64,000 nucleotides of DNA from Desulfococcus sp041737845 (GCF_041737845.1 NZ_JBGSQX010000080.1:1-64000), one strand, 5' to 3'. Shown: positions 53,480 to 62,730, numbered from the stretch's first letter. Numbers and translations: made by a program. Notes: a model not told the origin generated them from the letters alone.

Positions 53480-56080
53480 TCAGAACACCGATCGGCTCGT
53501 AACGATGATGCTGCCCGAACCCGGGGCCCCGCCCCGGACCAGTTGCGCCCCCGGGGGCAGGTCTTCGAGGCGTATATCCGCCCCGCCCATATTGCCGCCC
53601 GAGAGCTGCCGGGTGGTGGGCACCCCGTTCTCGAGTTTGCCGTAGAGGTAAAACCCGCAGATGCGCCCATCCGCCGCCGGGTCGACGCGGAACTTGACAA
53701 ACGCGATTTCGTTGCTGAACTCCCCGAAAAACCCCGCCGCCGTCAGGATCTCGTAGGCGCCGGGGTCGAGCGAAAGCGGCCGCACCTGATGGGAGATCAA
53801 TCCGCCGTCCCGGCCGTAGGGCTCGACCCACACGGTGAGGGGAACACCGGAGGCATTACCCACGCACGCGCCCGTCCACCAGGCCCCGCCGTTGGTCCCG
53901 GCGTTGTGGGGCAGGATCAGCTCCGCGGTATTATCCGCGTCGTCGATGAGCGGGAAGGATGCCTCCTCGCCGCCGCCCGGGGTGCCGTAGGAATACCAGC
54001 CGACAAAGGGCAGATCCCCCGTCACGCCGATCATGGACTGATGCAGGGGGTGGCCCGGAAACCTTGCGAAGTGGGACTGAATATCGATGAGCCGCTTCTC
54101 CCTCGGCCCCAGCACCACCTCCATATCCTCGGCCGCGTCCTGGCCCGCCTTTTTCATGTGGAACCGGACCCGGTTTTCCGCGTCATTGGGGTTGATGAGC
54201 GCCACCGTCAGGATCCAGCTGCCCGACGCCGGCGGAATATGGGGGACGACCTTGGCGCTTCCCGCAACCGACTCCATGGGCATCACCTCTGCCTTCCCGG
54301 CGGCGCTCACGTATTGAAACCCGCTCATGAGGGCCCCGGCGCTGCTCGTGACATCCACCCAGTCGGTGTTGGACATGCTGTATTGAAACGGTTCTTTGCC
54401 GGGCTGAATGTTGTATTTCCGGCCCGCGGGGATCGTGGCGGCGGCCTGTTTGAGGAAGGCCCCACCCGGGCTGTAGAGCTTCATGGTGACGCCGGTATTC
54501 CCCCCGGATTCGCTCAAGATCTGGGAAAAAATCTTTTCGCCGGTCCCGGATGTCGTGACGGCCCCCGGCAGGATCAGGCGGCCGCTCCGGGGCGGGTTTG
54601 TGTTGAAGCTCGCCATGGCAAGCCCGGCTTTGTCGCCGAAGAGATTGACGAAATTGAGGAAGCCGTCGCTTTTCAGAATCAGTCGGTCGATCCTGCTGAA
54701 TTCATGCCGCCGCCACGGCAGTTGATCCAGCAGAAACACCCGCTTTTCGCCGGGGGCCAGGGTGACCGGCCCGAACCCCGTGTGAATCGGGGCGCCGTCA
54801 CTGCCGTACGAGGTGAGGAAAACGTTTGATACGGGCATTCCTGTGGGATTGGTGACGGCAAACCCCGACCACATGAAGCTGGGGATGTAGGGGACGGTCT
54901 GCTGGAAGGTCTTGTCGATGTCCAGCGTCAGCACATACAGGTTGGGGTCGCGGTAGCTGTCCTGGCCAAAAGTCAGAATATAAGGCGGCGTGCCCGAGGA
55001 GAGGGTCAGCTCAACCGGCGCCGAGTCGGCATATTTGTAGGCGCTGATCCGATAGCTGCCCATGTCGGCGCCCTGGGCGTCCCTCACGGAGACGAGCATG
55101 TCCGAAGCGCTGCCGGAGAGCCGTTTGAGCGAGAGGGACACGGTGTCGCCCGCCCCGCAGTCGATCCGGTAAGCGTCCTCGTTCATGAGCACCAGGTTGT
55201 AAGTGCCGGGCGCCACGGGCGCGGGCTCGGGTCCGCCGGTCTCCAGGAAATCGTCCGCCGACCGGGCGATTTGAACGGCCCGGTTGTAATCGAGATAGGG
55301 GGTGGCGGAGGCCGCATCCAGCACAAACCACATCCCCTGGGGATGATCTGCGATGCTGGCGCCCGTCCACTGACCTCCAGAAATGCTCCCGTCGCCGGTG
55401 ATCCCGAGGGTGTAGGTGTAGGTTTTTCGCCGGACCTGGGTGCCCATATAGTCGGGCGCCACCATGTCGTCGGCGTAGTGGATCGTGACGGCGACCGCCT
55501 CTCCGCCCGATTTGACGCTGCTCGTCATGTCGAAGCGGAAGACGGGATAGGACCAGAGCTCGCCGGTGGGGTCGAGATCGGCCACGAACGCCCTGCCCTG
55601 ATCCTGGATGTAATTGAGGAGCCAGTAATGAAACGAAGCGGGACTTGCGCCGTTCTCGTATTCATAAGCATTGTCCGTATTGGCTGCGGTCAGGATGCCC
55701 TTCTTGTCGCCCACCCGAAAGTGGATGTTGTTTTCGGAGGAGGGGAAAAAATCGATATCCTCGAATGTGGCGGACATGGCCCAGTTCCAGCAGAGACCGA
55801 ACCAGGAGAGGGCGCTGGTGTCGTAGTATTTGGCTGCATACCATTGGGTCGACAGGCCGGGGAATACGCCTTGGATGAGCTGGTCGTATTTTTCCAGGGG
55901 GGCCGGATGACCCCGGTAATCCTTGCCGGTCGCCAGTCCGCCGTGGATGGACGGCCACCAGTAGCCCGACCAGGGAAGGGCGTCCGTCTCGTAGGTTTCA
56001 GCCGATGATCGGGAAACGCCCCACAGGGAGAGGCCCAGGAAAACGATGGTCAGGGGTAGAAGGGTCTTAAAGGGTTTCAT
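53480..56080 (-). CDS. Secreted transglutaminase-elicitor-like protein with repeated beta modules
   Basis: The 866-residue protein has a signal peptide (cleavage about residue 27). Residues 30-250 resemble the transglutaminase-elicitor family: LPWSGYWWPS, PLEKYDQLIQG, then WFGLCWNWA with the candidate nucleophile Cys97, FHYWLLNYIQDQGRAFVADLD with His151 and Asp168, and ELWSYPVF. The C-terminal half (from about residue 400) holds about four diverged beta modules, each with a VxNPxG-type strand and Y-x-x-DG, such as MWSGFAVTNPTG and WWTGACVGNASG. A similar unit ends the tandem proteins at 57018 and 59023. Function is unknown; protein crosslinking or amide-bond hydrolysis is possible. Confidence 0.72.
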   Translation of the reverse strand: MKPFKTLLPLTIVFLGLSLWGVSRSSAETYETDALPWSGYWWPSIHGGLATGKDYRGHPAPLEKYDQLIQGVFPGLSTQWYAAKYYDTSALSWFGLCWNWAMSATFEDIDFFPSSENNIHFRVGDKKGILTAANTDNAYEYENGASPASFHYWLLNYIQDQGRAFVADLDPTGELWSYPVFRFDMTSSVKSGGEAVAVTIHYADDMVAPDYMGTQVRRKTYTYTLGITGDGSISGGQWTGASIADHPQGMWFVLDAASATPYLDYNRAVQIARSADDFLETGGPEPAPVAPGTYNLVLMNEDAYRIDCGAGDTVSLSLKRLSGSASDMLVSVRDAQGADMGSYRISAYKYADSAPVELTLSSGTPPYILTFGQDSYRDPNLYVLTLDIDKTFQQTVPYIPSFMWSGFAVTNPTGMPVSNVFLTSYGSDGAPIHTGFGPVTLAPGEKRVFLLDQLPWRRHEFSRIDRLILKSDGFLNFVNLFGDKAGLAMASFNTNPPRSGRLILPGAVTTSGTGEKIFSQILSESGGNTGVTMKLYSPGGAFLKQAAATIPAGRKYNIQPGKEPFQYSMSNTDWVDVTSSAGALMSGFQYVSAAGKAEVMPMESVAGSAKVVPHIPPASGSWILTVALINPNDAENRVRFHMKKAGQDAAEDMEVVLGPREKRLIDIQSHFARFPGHPLHQSMIGVTGDLPFVGWYSYGTPGGGEEASFPLIDDADNTAELILPHNAGTNGGAWWTGACVGNASGVPLTVWVEPYGRDGGLISHQVRPLSLDPGAYEILTAAGFFGEFSNEIAFVKFRVDPAADGRICGFYLYGKLENGVPTTRQLSGGNMGGADIRLEDLPPGAQLVRGGAPGSGSIIVTSRSVF

Positions 56081-56110
56081 ACATCCTCACATGAAGCAAA
56101 GGTCTCTGGG

Positions 56111-56872
56111 TCATTCCACGCGCCGGGAACGCTTGAACGGGGTTTCCTCGTAGATCCACCAGGAATCCCCATCGCGCCACAACTGCCGGACGACTGCCGT
56201 TTTGCTGTCGTCTTCGACCGTCACCATCCGCAGAAGCAGGGGCTCCGGCGGGTTGCTCGGGCCTTTGTTTTCTGGAAGGGCCGATGCCGATGGCGCAGCC
56301 GTTTTCGCTCCGTCGGGGCCGGAACCCTCCGTGAGCCATCCATTTTTCAGCGCCGTTTCCCGTGATACGGCCTCAAAAAAAACCCGGTAGCGTCTGACGA
56401 AGACGCGGCCCCCCGCGGTCCGCTTTTCATCGTAAAATTTCTCGGTTTCTGCCTGATGCACCGGCAGCACGTTGACGGGCGCGGGGTAGCCCGGCAGGAT
56501 GAAAAGTCCGTTTTCGCTCGACCGCTCCTGATTCCCCTGCCGCTCCGTAAGGGTGATCGTGCCGGGCGCCCCGTCCTCATGGATCGTCACCGTGCAGAAG
56601 GGGTGATCGGCGCCGGCGGGATAAACGGCCAGGGTCACCAACTGTTTCTCCTTCCCGGTCCGGATCTCCCAGGTTTTACGGCCCGGGGCATGCGAGACGG
56701 ATGCCGCCGTGTATTCCGTGTCGATCATCACCTGCCGGTCGGGCTGATATGGAAACGAAAACGCGCTGGAAACCAGAATCCATGATGCGATCAACGGAAA
56801 GAGAATGTAAAAGAAGACACTCAAGTCCTGGTTGCGCTTCTGGTGAAGAAAGATATGTTTTAAACCATCCAT
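56111..56872 (-). CDS. Hypothetical membrane-anchored or exported protein
   Basis: No family is recognised. From the ATG at 56872 (253 residues) the protein has one N-terminal hydrophobic segment (LSVFFYILFPLIASWILVSSAF) after a short basic stretch, consistent with a signal anchor. A mixed beta domain follows (TITLTERQGNQERSSENGLFILPG), then a Pro/Ser/Ala linker near residue 190, and WWIYEETPFKRSRRVE at the end. In-frame ATGs upstream (to 56968) cannot be excluded. It lies 30 bases upstream of the transglutaminase-elicitor-like gene on the same strand, so they may act together at the envelope. Confidence 0.65.
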   Translation of the reverse strand: MDGLKHIFLHQKRNQDLSVFFYILFPLIASWILVSSAFSFPYQPDRQVMIDTEYTAASVSHAPGRKTWEIRTGKEKQLVTLAVYPAGADHPFCTVTIHEDGAPGTITLTERQGNQERSSENGLFILPGYPAPVNVLPVHQAETEKFYDEKRTAGGRVFVRRYRVFFEAVSRETALKNGWLTEGSGPDGAKTAAPSASALPENKGPSNPPEPLLLRMVTVEDDSKTAVVRQLWRDGDSWWIYEETPFKRSRRVE

Positions 56873-56908
56873 CTTTAAATATCTCGTTCGGTTGCCTTTA
56901 AAATGCAT

Positions 56909-56929
56909 GAGGGGCCGAAATGGCCCCTC
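56909..56929 (-). terminator. Stem-loop after the first tandem secreted-protein gene
   Basis: GAGGGGCC (56909-56916) pairs with GGCCCCTC (56922-56929) around a five-base loop, about 90 bases past the end of the gene at 57018. On the minus strand it is followed by ATGCATTTTAAA; on the plus strand by GATGTTCTTTTT. Confidence 0.55.
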
Positions 56930-57017
56930 GATGTTCTTTTTATCGCTGGTCGGCGGGAGGCCTCGCACTTAAATGGCTGCGGTGCCTTACCCGCCTTCCC
57001 TTGTGCTTTTTGGCCGA

Positions 57018-58835
57018 TTACTCGTGGCCGTTTACCCTGGGCAGGTAGCCCATGGACTCACCCGTCGGGGATCCGGCGATGAAACCGAAACCGTCGGCGG
57101 TGAATGTGGTCGACGCCTGAATGTAGCATAGCGCGTCACCAGGTGTACCGGTGCCCGCGGTCTGGGTCCAGGTGATGTCCGGGTTCACGATGGAGTCGTC
57201 CAGACGGGTCGCCCAGATGGTGTGGGCCTTGACCGGGGTGGCAACAACGCCCGTGAAGGCGTCGCCGTCGCTCTCATACATGTACAGGGTCACGTTGCCG
57301 TCGGTGCCGCTGATGTTGGTGATGGCGTAGGCTGACCAGAAGTATGAGCCGTTGGCCGGGGTGAAGTAGGGATAGAGCAGGGTCGTGGCACGGGTTTCGG
57401 GCGCGCAGCCGAAGGTGCCGATCTCGATTTCCTCGTCGAGGATGGTGCCGCAAGGATACTGCTCCACGAGCAACCGGACGGAGACGACGTCGCCTTCCTT
57501 CACGATGCCGGTGTCATAACGGAAGGACGGAAGCCCCAGTCTCAGGTAGTTCTGACCGCCGGCAAGGGTGATCCCCAGGTTGCTGGCGATGGTGGTGGCC
57601 TTCACGACCTTGTTTGCGCAGTCCACGGTGCAGCCGCTGCCGCCCGGGAGAACATCCGTGCTCTGGGTGCATGCGCCGGGAGCGACGTAGGTTTCAAACG
57701 GGAGGGCGTTCAGGCTTTGGGCATTGCATACTTCGTCGAGTGTGGTAGTGGAGAGGTATTCCATTGATGTCTCGGCGATATACACGCCCTGGTCGCCGGT
57801 GAGGCCGTTGACCTTCACCTCGAGGCTGATCTTGTAGTCGTTGACCGGGAAGGGATTGGTCAGGGCCTGGATGATAAGCTTGTTGTTGGAATGGGTACCG
57901 GGGCAGTAGTAGGCGCCGGTGTCGAAGTCGAACGGCGGACAGGTTGCGCCCTGGCCTTCACCGAGGATAATGTTGCCGACCGTAGGAGCATCCTTGCAGG
58001 TTACCAGTGCATACTCAGCCGTCGCAAGAATTCTGGCGATCTCGCGCTCACCCGTGAAGGTCAGCTTGTTGTCGGCCGCAACGGGCAGCGAATCCGGGGT
58101 CACTTCCACTCTCTCACCCTGATAGTCGAAGGTGAGGGTGTCGATGCAGATGGTGTTGTCAGCAAACAGGAAGGGGTCGTCCAAATCCGTGGAATCCAGA
58201 ATGTACTGGATGCCGGAGGCATCCTTGTCATCCTTCCACAGGTAGGTCGCCGTGGCCTTCTCATCGAAGATGGCGACGGTCACTACGTCCGTAGCTAAGG
58301 TCATGGGGCTGAAGAAAATTTCGAAGTCATCCAGCGCGGTTTCATTGAATGCTCCGGTGGTGACATTGCGGGAGCCCACCGTCAATTGGATGATCTGGCT
58401 GCCGGCAAGGGCTTTTACGCGGAAGCCGTAGTCGTGGGTGCCAGCTGGCGCAGGCGTCAAAGCGCCCGCACCCGGAGCCGTGCTAGCCTGAACGGTGAGG
58501 GTGTCACCTGCATCCGTGGCTGAAACCGGGTTAGCGGTTATTATTCCAGGAAGAAATGTGGCTGCTGCTCCGTCATGGAGCCTCAGGTAGAAGTCGATGT
58601 CCTTGCAGACCACCACGCCATTGTTCAGGGTAAATTGAATCACGTCTCCGGAGCGCAGGATGGTATCGGCGCTGAACTGCATGGAGATGGAGCCGGCCTG
58701 GTAGCAGAGGGATTTGGGAATGTTGGGCACGTTGGTGCCGAGCTCAACGCGGTTGGCCGCTGCATAGACGGCGCCCGAGAAGGCCAAAACGGCACACAGT
58801 GCGATAATTACGGGGAAGAATCTTTTTTTCATCAT
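57018..58835 (-). CDS. Secreted protein of unknown function, tandem copy A
   Basis: The 605-residue protein has a signal peptide (cut near VYAAA, residue 27), many beta-strand stretches and ten or more cysteines, so it is probably a disulfide-rich surface or periplasmic protein. Segments 27-85 (RVELGTNVPNIPKSLCYQAGSISM in part) and about 235-605 are nearly identical to copy B, while residues 90-235 differ. The last 110 residues (YFWSAYAITNISGTDGN onward) form a beta module also seen in the transglutaminase-elicitor-like protein. AAAAGGAGA precedes the ATG. No family is recognised. Confidence 0.8.
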   Translation of the reverse strand: MMKKRFFPVIIALCAVLAFSGAVYAAANRVELGTNVPNIPKSLCYQAGSISMQFSADTILRSGDVIQFTLNNGVVVCKDIDFYLRLHDGAAATFLPGIITANPVSATDAGDTLTVQASTAPGAGALTPAPAGTHDYGFRVKALAGSQIIQLTVGSRNVTTGAFNETALDDFEIFFSPMTLATDVVTVAIFDEKATATYLWKDDKDASGIQYILDSTDLDDPFLFADNTICIDTLTFDYQGERVEVTPDSLPVAADNKLTFTGEREIARILATAEYALVTCKDAPTVGNIILGEGQGATCPPFDFDTGAYYCPGTHSNNKLIIQALTNPFPVNDYKISLEVKVNGLTGDQGVYIAETSMEYLSTTTLDEVCNAQSLNALPFETYVAPGACTQSTDVLPGGSGCTVDCANKVVKATTIASNLGITLAGGQNYLRLGLPSFRYDTGIVKEGDVVSVRLLVEQYPCGTILDEEIEIGTFGCAPETRATTLLYPYFTPANGSYFWSAYAITNISGTDGNVTLYMYESDGDAFTGVVATPVKAHTIWATRLDDSIVNPDITWTQTAGTGTPGDALCYIQASTTFTADGFGFIAGSPTGESMGYLPRVNGHE

Positions 58836-58911
58836 TTCTCCTTTTAAATGTTTTACACTACAGTTACGTGTTACGATTAATGACTCATAATTTTGCGTTT
58901 ATTACTCTGCC

Positions 58912-58935
58912 GCGCCGATTTTCCGGCGCTTTTTT
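58912..58935 (+). terminator. Plus-strand rho-independent terminator between the tandem genes
   Basis: GCGCCG (58912-58917) pairs with CGGCGC (58924-58929) around a six-base loop and is followed directly by six T (58930-58935). It is well formed on the plus strand, yet both neighbouring genes are on the minus strand. It may stop antisense or read-through transcription, or end an unseen small RNA. Confidence 0.6.
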
Positions 58936-59022
58936 TATCACCCCCTTTCAGAATCCGGTTGTATATCCCATTAACACAATAGGGTTTTGATGATCAACCG
59001 CTGTGGTTATCGGTCACCACCT

Positions 59023-60882
59023 TCATTTTTTTCCGTCCACCCTGGGCAGGTAGCCCATGGATTCGCCCGTCGGGGAACCGGCGATGAAGCCGAAGCCGTC
59101 GGCGGTGAATGTGGTGACCGCCTGGACATAGGCGGCGGCGTCACCCGGGGTGCCGGTGCCGGCGGTCTGGGTCCAGGTGATGTCGGGGTTCACAATGGAG
59201 TCTGCCAGGGTCGTGGTCCAGATGGTGCGGGCCTTGACCGGCGTGGCGACAACACCCGTGAAGGCGTCGCCGTCGCTCTCATACATGTACAGGGTCACGT
59301 TGCCGTCGGTGCCGCTGATGTTGGTGATGGCATAAGCCGACCAGAAGTAGGAGCCGTTGGCCGGGGTGAAGTAGGGATAGAGCAGGGTCGTGGCACGGGT
59401 TTCGGGCGCGCAGCCGAAGGTGCCGATCTGGATTTCCTCGTCGAGGATGGTGCCGCAGGGGTACTGCGCCACGATCAGGCGGACGGAGACGACGTCGCCT
59501 TCCTTCACGATGCTCGTGTCATAGCGGAAGGAGGGAAGTCCCAGTCTCAGGTAGCTCTGGCCGCCGGCCAGGGTGATTCCCAGGTTGTTGGCGATGGTGG
59601 TGGCCTTCACGACCTTGTTTGCGCAGTCCACGGTGCAGCCGCTGCCGCCCGGTTCAACATCCGTGCTCTGGGTGCATGCGCCGGGAGCGACGTAGGTTTC
59701 AAACGTGAGAGCGTTCAGGTTTTCGGCGCTGCAGGCCTCGTCCAGGGTGGTGGTGGAGAGGTATTCCATGGCATTCTGGGCGATATAGACGCCCTGGTCG
59801 CCGGTAAGGCCGTTGACCTTCACCTCGAGGCTGATCTTGTAGTCGTTGACCGGGAAGGGATTGGTCAGGGCCTGGATGATAAGCTTGTTGTTCTCATGGG
59901 TGCCGGGGCAGTAGTTGGCGCCGGTATCGAAGTCAAACGGCGGGCAGATCGCATCCTGGCCTTGCCCCCCCAGGATGATGTTGCCCACCACCGGAGAATC
60001 CTTGCAGGTCACGAGCGCATACTCGGCCGCAGCAAGAATTCTTGCGATCTCGCGCTCACCCGTAAAGGTCAGCTTGTTGTCGGGAAGGACGGTGATGGAG
60101 TCGGGGGTCACTTCGACTCTTTCGCCCTGGTAGTCGAAGGTCAGGGTGTCGATGCAGAGGGTGTTGTCGGCATAGGTGAAAGGATCGTTGTTGGCCGGAT
60201 CAAAATCCTGGTCGTAAAGGATGCCGCTGACATCCGGATCATCTTTATAGAGATAGGCCCTGCCCAACGCGTCCACAACCGCGGCCTTCTCATCGAAAAT
60301 GGAGACACTGAGGACGTCTTCGGGATTGATGCCGACAAAGGTCATGATGAAATTGTCGGCGCCGTTCTCATTGAAGATCCCCTCGGGCGTAGCCAGCAGA
60401 GAAATGACCGGATCCACCGAACGGGAGCCGACGGTCAGTTGAATGATCTGGCTGCCTGCAAGGCCCTTGACCCGAAAACCGTAGTCATAAAAGGCAGGTC
60501 TACCGGCACCCACATTGACGGGCGGAACCGCTGCCGCATCGATAGTGACCTGATCCAGGGCGTCGGTTGCGGAAACCGGCGCCGCGGTGTTGGTTCCGGG
60601 CCGGTCGATGAGGGCCTCGCCGTTATGGAGGCGTACATAGAAGTCGATGTCCTTGCAGAGGACGACGCCGTTGTTCAGGGTATACTGGATCACGTCACCG
60701 GAACGAAAGACCGTGCCGGCGCTGAACTCCATGGAGATGGAGCCTGCCTGATAGCACAGGGACTTGGGAATGTTGGGTACGCTGGTCCCCAGTTCCACGC
60801 GGTTGGCGGCGGCCCAAACCGTCGCCGAAAACGCGAGGATGGCGACCGACGCGACAATTGTCGAGACGCATCTTTTGATCAT
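59023..60882 (-). CDS. Secreted protein of unknown function, tandem copy B
   Basis: This 619-residue paralogue of copy A is in the same orientation, 187 bases upstream. It has a signal peptide (TVWAAA), the same N-terminal segment LCYQAGSISMEF, the same cysteine pattern (CTQSTDVEPGGSGCTVDCAN) and an almost identical C-terminal third. Residues about 90-250 are divergent and 14 residues longer overall. The ATG is preceded by AAAAGGAGA. A candidate promoter lies about 200 bases upstream. The pair looks like a recent duplication, with homogenised ends and a variable centre, such as a surface-exposed or ligand-binding part. Confidence 0.8.
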   Translation of the reverse strand: MIKRCVSTIVASVAILAFSATVWAAANRVELGTSVPNIPKSLCYQAGSISMEFSAGTVFRSGDVIQYTLNNGVVLCKDIDFYVRLHNGEALIDRPGTNTAAPVSATDALDQVTIDAAAVPPVNVGAGRPAFYDYGFRVKGLAGSQIIQLTVGSRSVDPVISLLATPEGIFNENGADNFIMTFVGINPEDVLSVSIFDEKAAVVDALGRAYLYKDDPDVSGILYDQDFDPANNDPFTYADNTLCIDTLTFDYQGERVEVTPDSITVLPDNKLTFTGEREIARILAAAEYALVTCKDSPVVGNIILGGQGQDAICPPFDFDTGANYCPGTHENNKLIIQALTNPFPVNDYKISLEVKVNGLTGDQGVYIAQNAMEYLSTTTLDEACSAENLNALTFETYVAPGACTQSTDVEPGGSGCTVDCANKVVKATTIANNLGITLAGGQSYLRLGLPSFRYDTSIVKEGDVVSVRLIVAQYPCGTILDEEIQIGTFGCAPETRATTLLYPYFTPANGSYFWSAYAITNISGTDGNVTLYMYESDGDAFTGVVATPVKARTIWTTTLADSIVNPDITWTQTAGTGTPGDAAAYVQAVTTFTADGFGFIAGSPTGESMGYLPRVDGKK

Positions 60883-61135
60883 CTGTTCTCCTTTTCCTGC
60901 TCTAGATTAATCGTTCAAAAAACCCTTTGAATCTTAAAAAAGCATTCGATTTAAACCTAATAACTTAAAAAGAGCAAATTGATTCCCGACCGCTTTACCT
61001 TTCCAAAGCGCTTTAACTTGCACCTCCTTTTGAGCGGCGTTAATACTTCTCAAACTAAAAATTTTCGACTTAATCGTACCTTTAAGCAAATTTGAACACA
61101 AATGTCAAAGAAAATATAACATTATGAATAAGATT
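60883..61135. other. Long AT-rich leader of tandem copy B
   Basis: No gene is seen in these 253 bases. On the minus strand there is a promoter-like pair (61080-61108), then an isolated AAAGGAGGTG (61030-61021) that has no start codon at ribosome-site distance, then a CGCTTT/AAAGCG stem (about 61000-61014), and finally the true AAAAGGAGA at the gene start. The stray ribosome-site-like word could belong to a regulatory leader. Confidence 0.45.
61080..61108 (-). promoter_or_regulatory. Candidate promoter of tandem copy B
   Basis: On the minus strand TTGACA (61108-61103) is followed after 17 bases by TTAAAG (61085-61080). The -35 is perfect and the -10 weak. It would give a leader of about 190 bases. 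Confidence 0.4.
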
Positions 61136-62602
61136 CTAAACGGTATCCCCCGGCAGCATGAACACCAGGCTTTTGTAATCCTTGTGGATGTTGCCGATGA
61201 CCCTCCGGTCGTCCCCGATCTGAACCTCAAGGGTCCTGGATACGCCGGGAAAGGAAAAGCGCCCCGCGCCGTCGGAGATGCTTACAGGATAAGATACTTG
61301 GACAGGGATCCAGTCTCCGGGTCGCCGCTCATAGCCGACCGCATTCACCGGGACGCCGAAGAGACCCTCCCCGACGGAATAGAGGCCGTTGCCGTCGCGG
61401 TCCTGGTAGACCCAGCCTTCGGCGCTCTGAGGAGACGCGGCCGATCCGCCCCAGTCCAGGGTCACCACCAGGGCCTTTCTCATGCCCTCTTCCGTGGGAA
61501 GGGCCCCAACCTCGATGCCGATGCCGACTTCCCGGTAGGCGGGGTTCAGTATGGTCTGAGCCTCGGGGGCGGCGGAAAGCTCCGCGCGCAGGAGGTTCTC
61601 GAAAAGGCGCTGGATTTCCGTGGAGATCACCGCGCCGTCCGCAAGAAAGTCATGTCCGAGCAGTTCCGCGACCGGTGCCGCTCCGTCGTAGCCGCTTTCG
61701 GCGATCCTTGACGGATAGCTTTTGCCCGACCGATCTTCACGGCTGTAGTAGGCATGCACCGCCATGTCCCGGGCATGTTTTTCTGCGGCGGCCGTCAGCG
61801 CGTCGTTTTTGGCGACCGGCGGCATTCCGGCGACCCATGCGGCATATCGCACGGGATCCGACGTTTTCACCAGATCGACGTCGATCCCCAGGGAAACAGC
61901 CACGTCCAGGGGCCGCATCCTGGCCTGGTTGATCAGGACGATCAGGGTGGATTCGGCGCCTTTATCGGTAATGTTCTCAACAATGTTCGACCCGAAATCG
62001 CAGGTCGCCATATAGGCATTGTAGCGGCGCTCGTTGATCACCACCTGGCCCGAGCCGAAACCGACACCCACGTCTCTCAGGGCGGGGTCCAAAATATTCC
62101 GCCGGGTACCCGCGGCCAGGGTCAATTCATCCTTCAGCATGTTCTTGAAAATCGTTTCCGCGGCGGCCGCCGGATCAATATAATTATAGAAGGCGATCAG
62201 CCCCAGAGACTCCCCCGTCATTGTCGCATCGTAGCCCGCGGCTTCGATACGCTCCTCGTAGATCCTCCCGTCGGAGCCCGCATGACCGTAAAGATTACAG
62301 GTCAGCATGTCCATGGTATGCGCGCGAGCGGCGGTTTTCAGGCGGCCGTCACCGACAAGCGGCGGCATCCCGCCGGACAGCCATTCCGCATCCTCGGGAC
62401 AGGCCGCCAGGACCGCCGCCGGGTCGACCCCCGCCTCGATCATGGCCTGGACCGGATTGGCCCGGGCGGTGTTGATGAGGACGAGCATATGGTTTTCGGC
62501 CTGGAGGAAGGCATCCGACATATTATCATCCGCCCTTGCGGATACACCGGTCAGGATGAGCGCAAGGATGGCAGCAATCATGTACGAGATCAATCTGTTC
62601 AT
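61136..62602 (-). CDS. Secreted protein with two CAP/SCP domains
   Basis: The 488-residue protein begins at the ATG at 62602 with a signal peptide ending near GVSARA. Two CAP-superfamily domains follow. Domain 1 (about residues 28-215) has HTMDMLTCNLYGHAGSDGRIYEERIEAAGY and GESLGLI, retaining the usual His and Glu. Domain 2 (about residues 220-395) has KHARDMAVHAYYSREDRSGKSYPSRIAESGY and AELLG, where the domain-1 histidine position is Ser/Tyr. The C terminus (GWVYQDRDGNGLYSVGEGLFGVPV) is like a SdrD-B/Cna-B-type beta domain with a DxDGNG calcium motif. An extracellular role is likely. The function of bacterial CAP proteins is poorly known. Confidence 0.85.
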   Translation of the reverse strand: MNRLISYMIAAILALILTGVSARADDNMSDAFLQAENHMLVLINTARANPVQAMIEAGVDPAAVLAACPEDAEWLSGGMPPLVGDGRLKTAARAHTMDMLTCNLYGHAGSDGRIYEERIEAAGYDATMTGESLGLIAFYNYIDPAAAAETIFKNMLKDELTLAAGTRRNILDPALRDVGVGFGSGQVVINERRYNAYMATCDFGSNIVENITDKGAESTLIVLINQARMRPLDVAVSLGIDVDLVKTSDPVRYAAWVAGMPPVAKNDALTAAAEKHARDMAVHAYYSREDRSGKSYPSRIAESGYDGAAPVAELLGHDFLADGAVISTEIQRLFENLLRAELSAAPEAQTILNPAYREVGIGIEVGALPTEEGMRKALVVTLDWGGSAASPQSAEGWVYQDRDGNGLYSVGEGLFGVPVNAVGYERRPGDWIPVQVSYPVSISDGAGRFSFPGVSRTLEVQIGDDRRVIGNIHKDYKSLVFMLPGDTV

Positions 62603-62730
62603 AGCAAGAATCCTAAGCAATACTGCTGCCAGCCTTTCAAGAGGCCCGCATATAAAACCAAACTATTTGATATAAATAAAATTATTTCATTTACCGCATC
62701 ATTTTTCATCACGGCGAAAATACCAGGGCC

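Noticed and set aside
58987..60930. A 647-residue plus-strand open frame over tandem copy B
   Set aside because: It mirrors the minus-strand secreted protein, has Val/Gly/Asp-rich composition without signal or domains, and no ribosome site.
60883..61135. A c-di-GMP or other known riboswitch in the long leader of copy B
   Set aside because: No conserved aptamer core could be matched by eye; only a stray ribosome-site-like word and a short stem are present.
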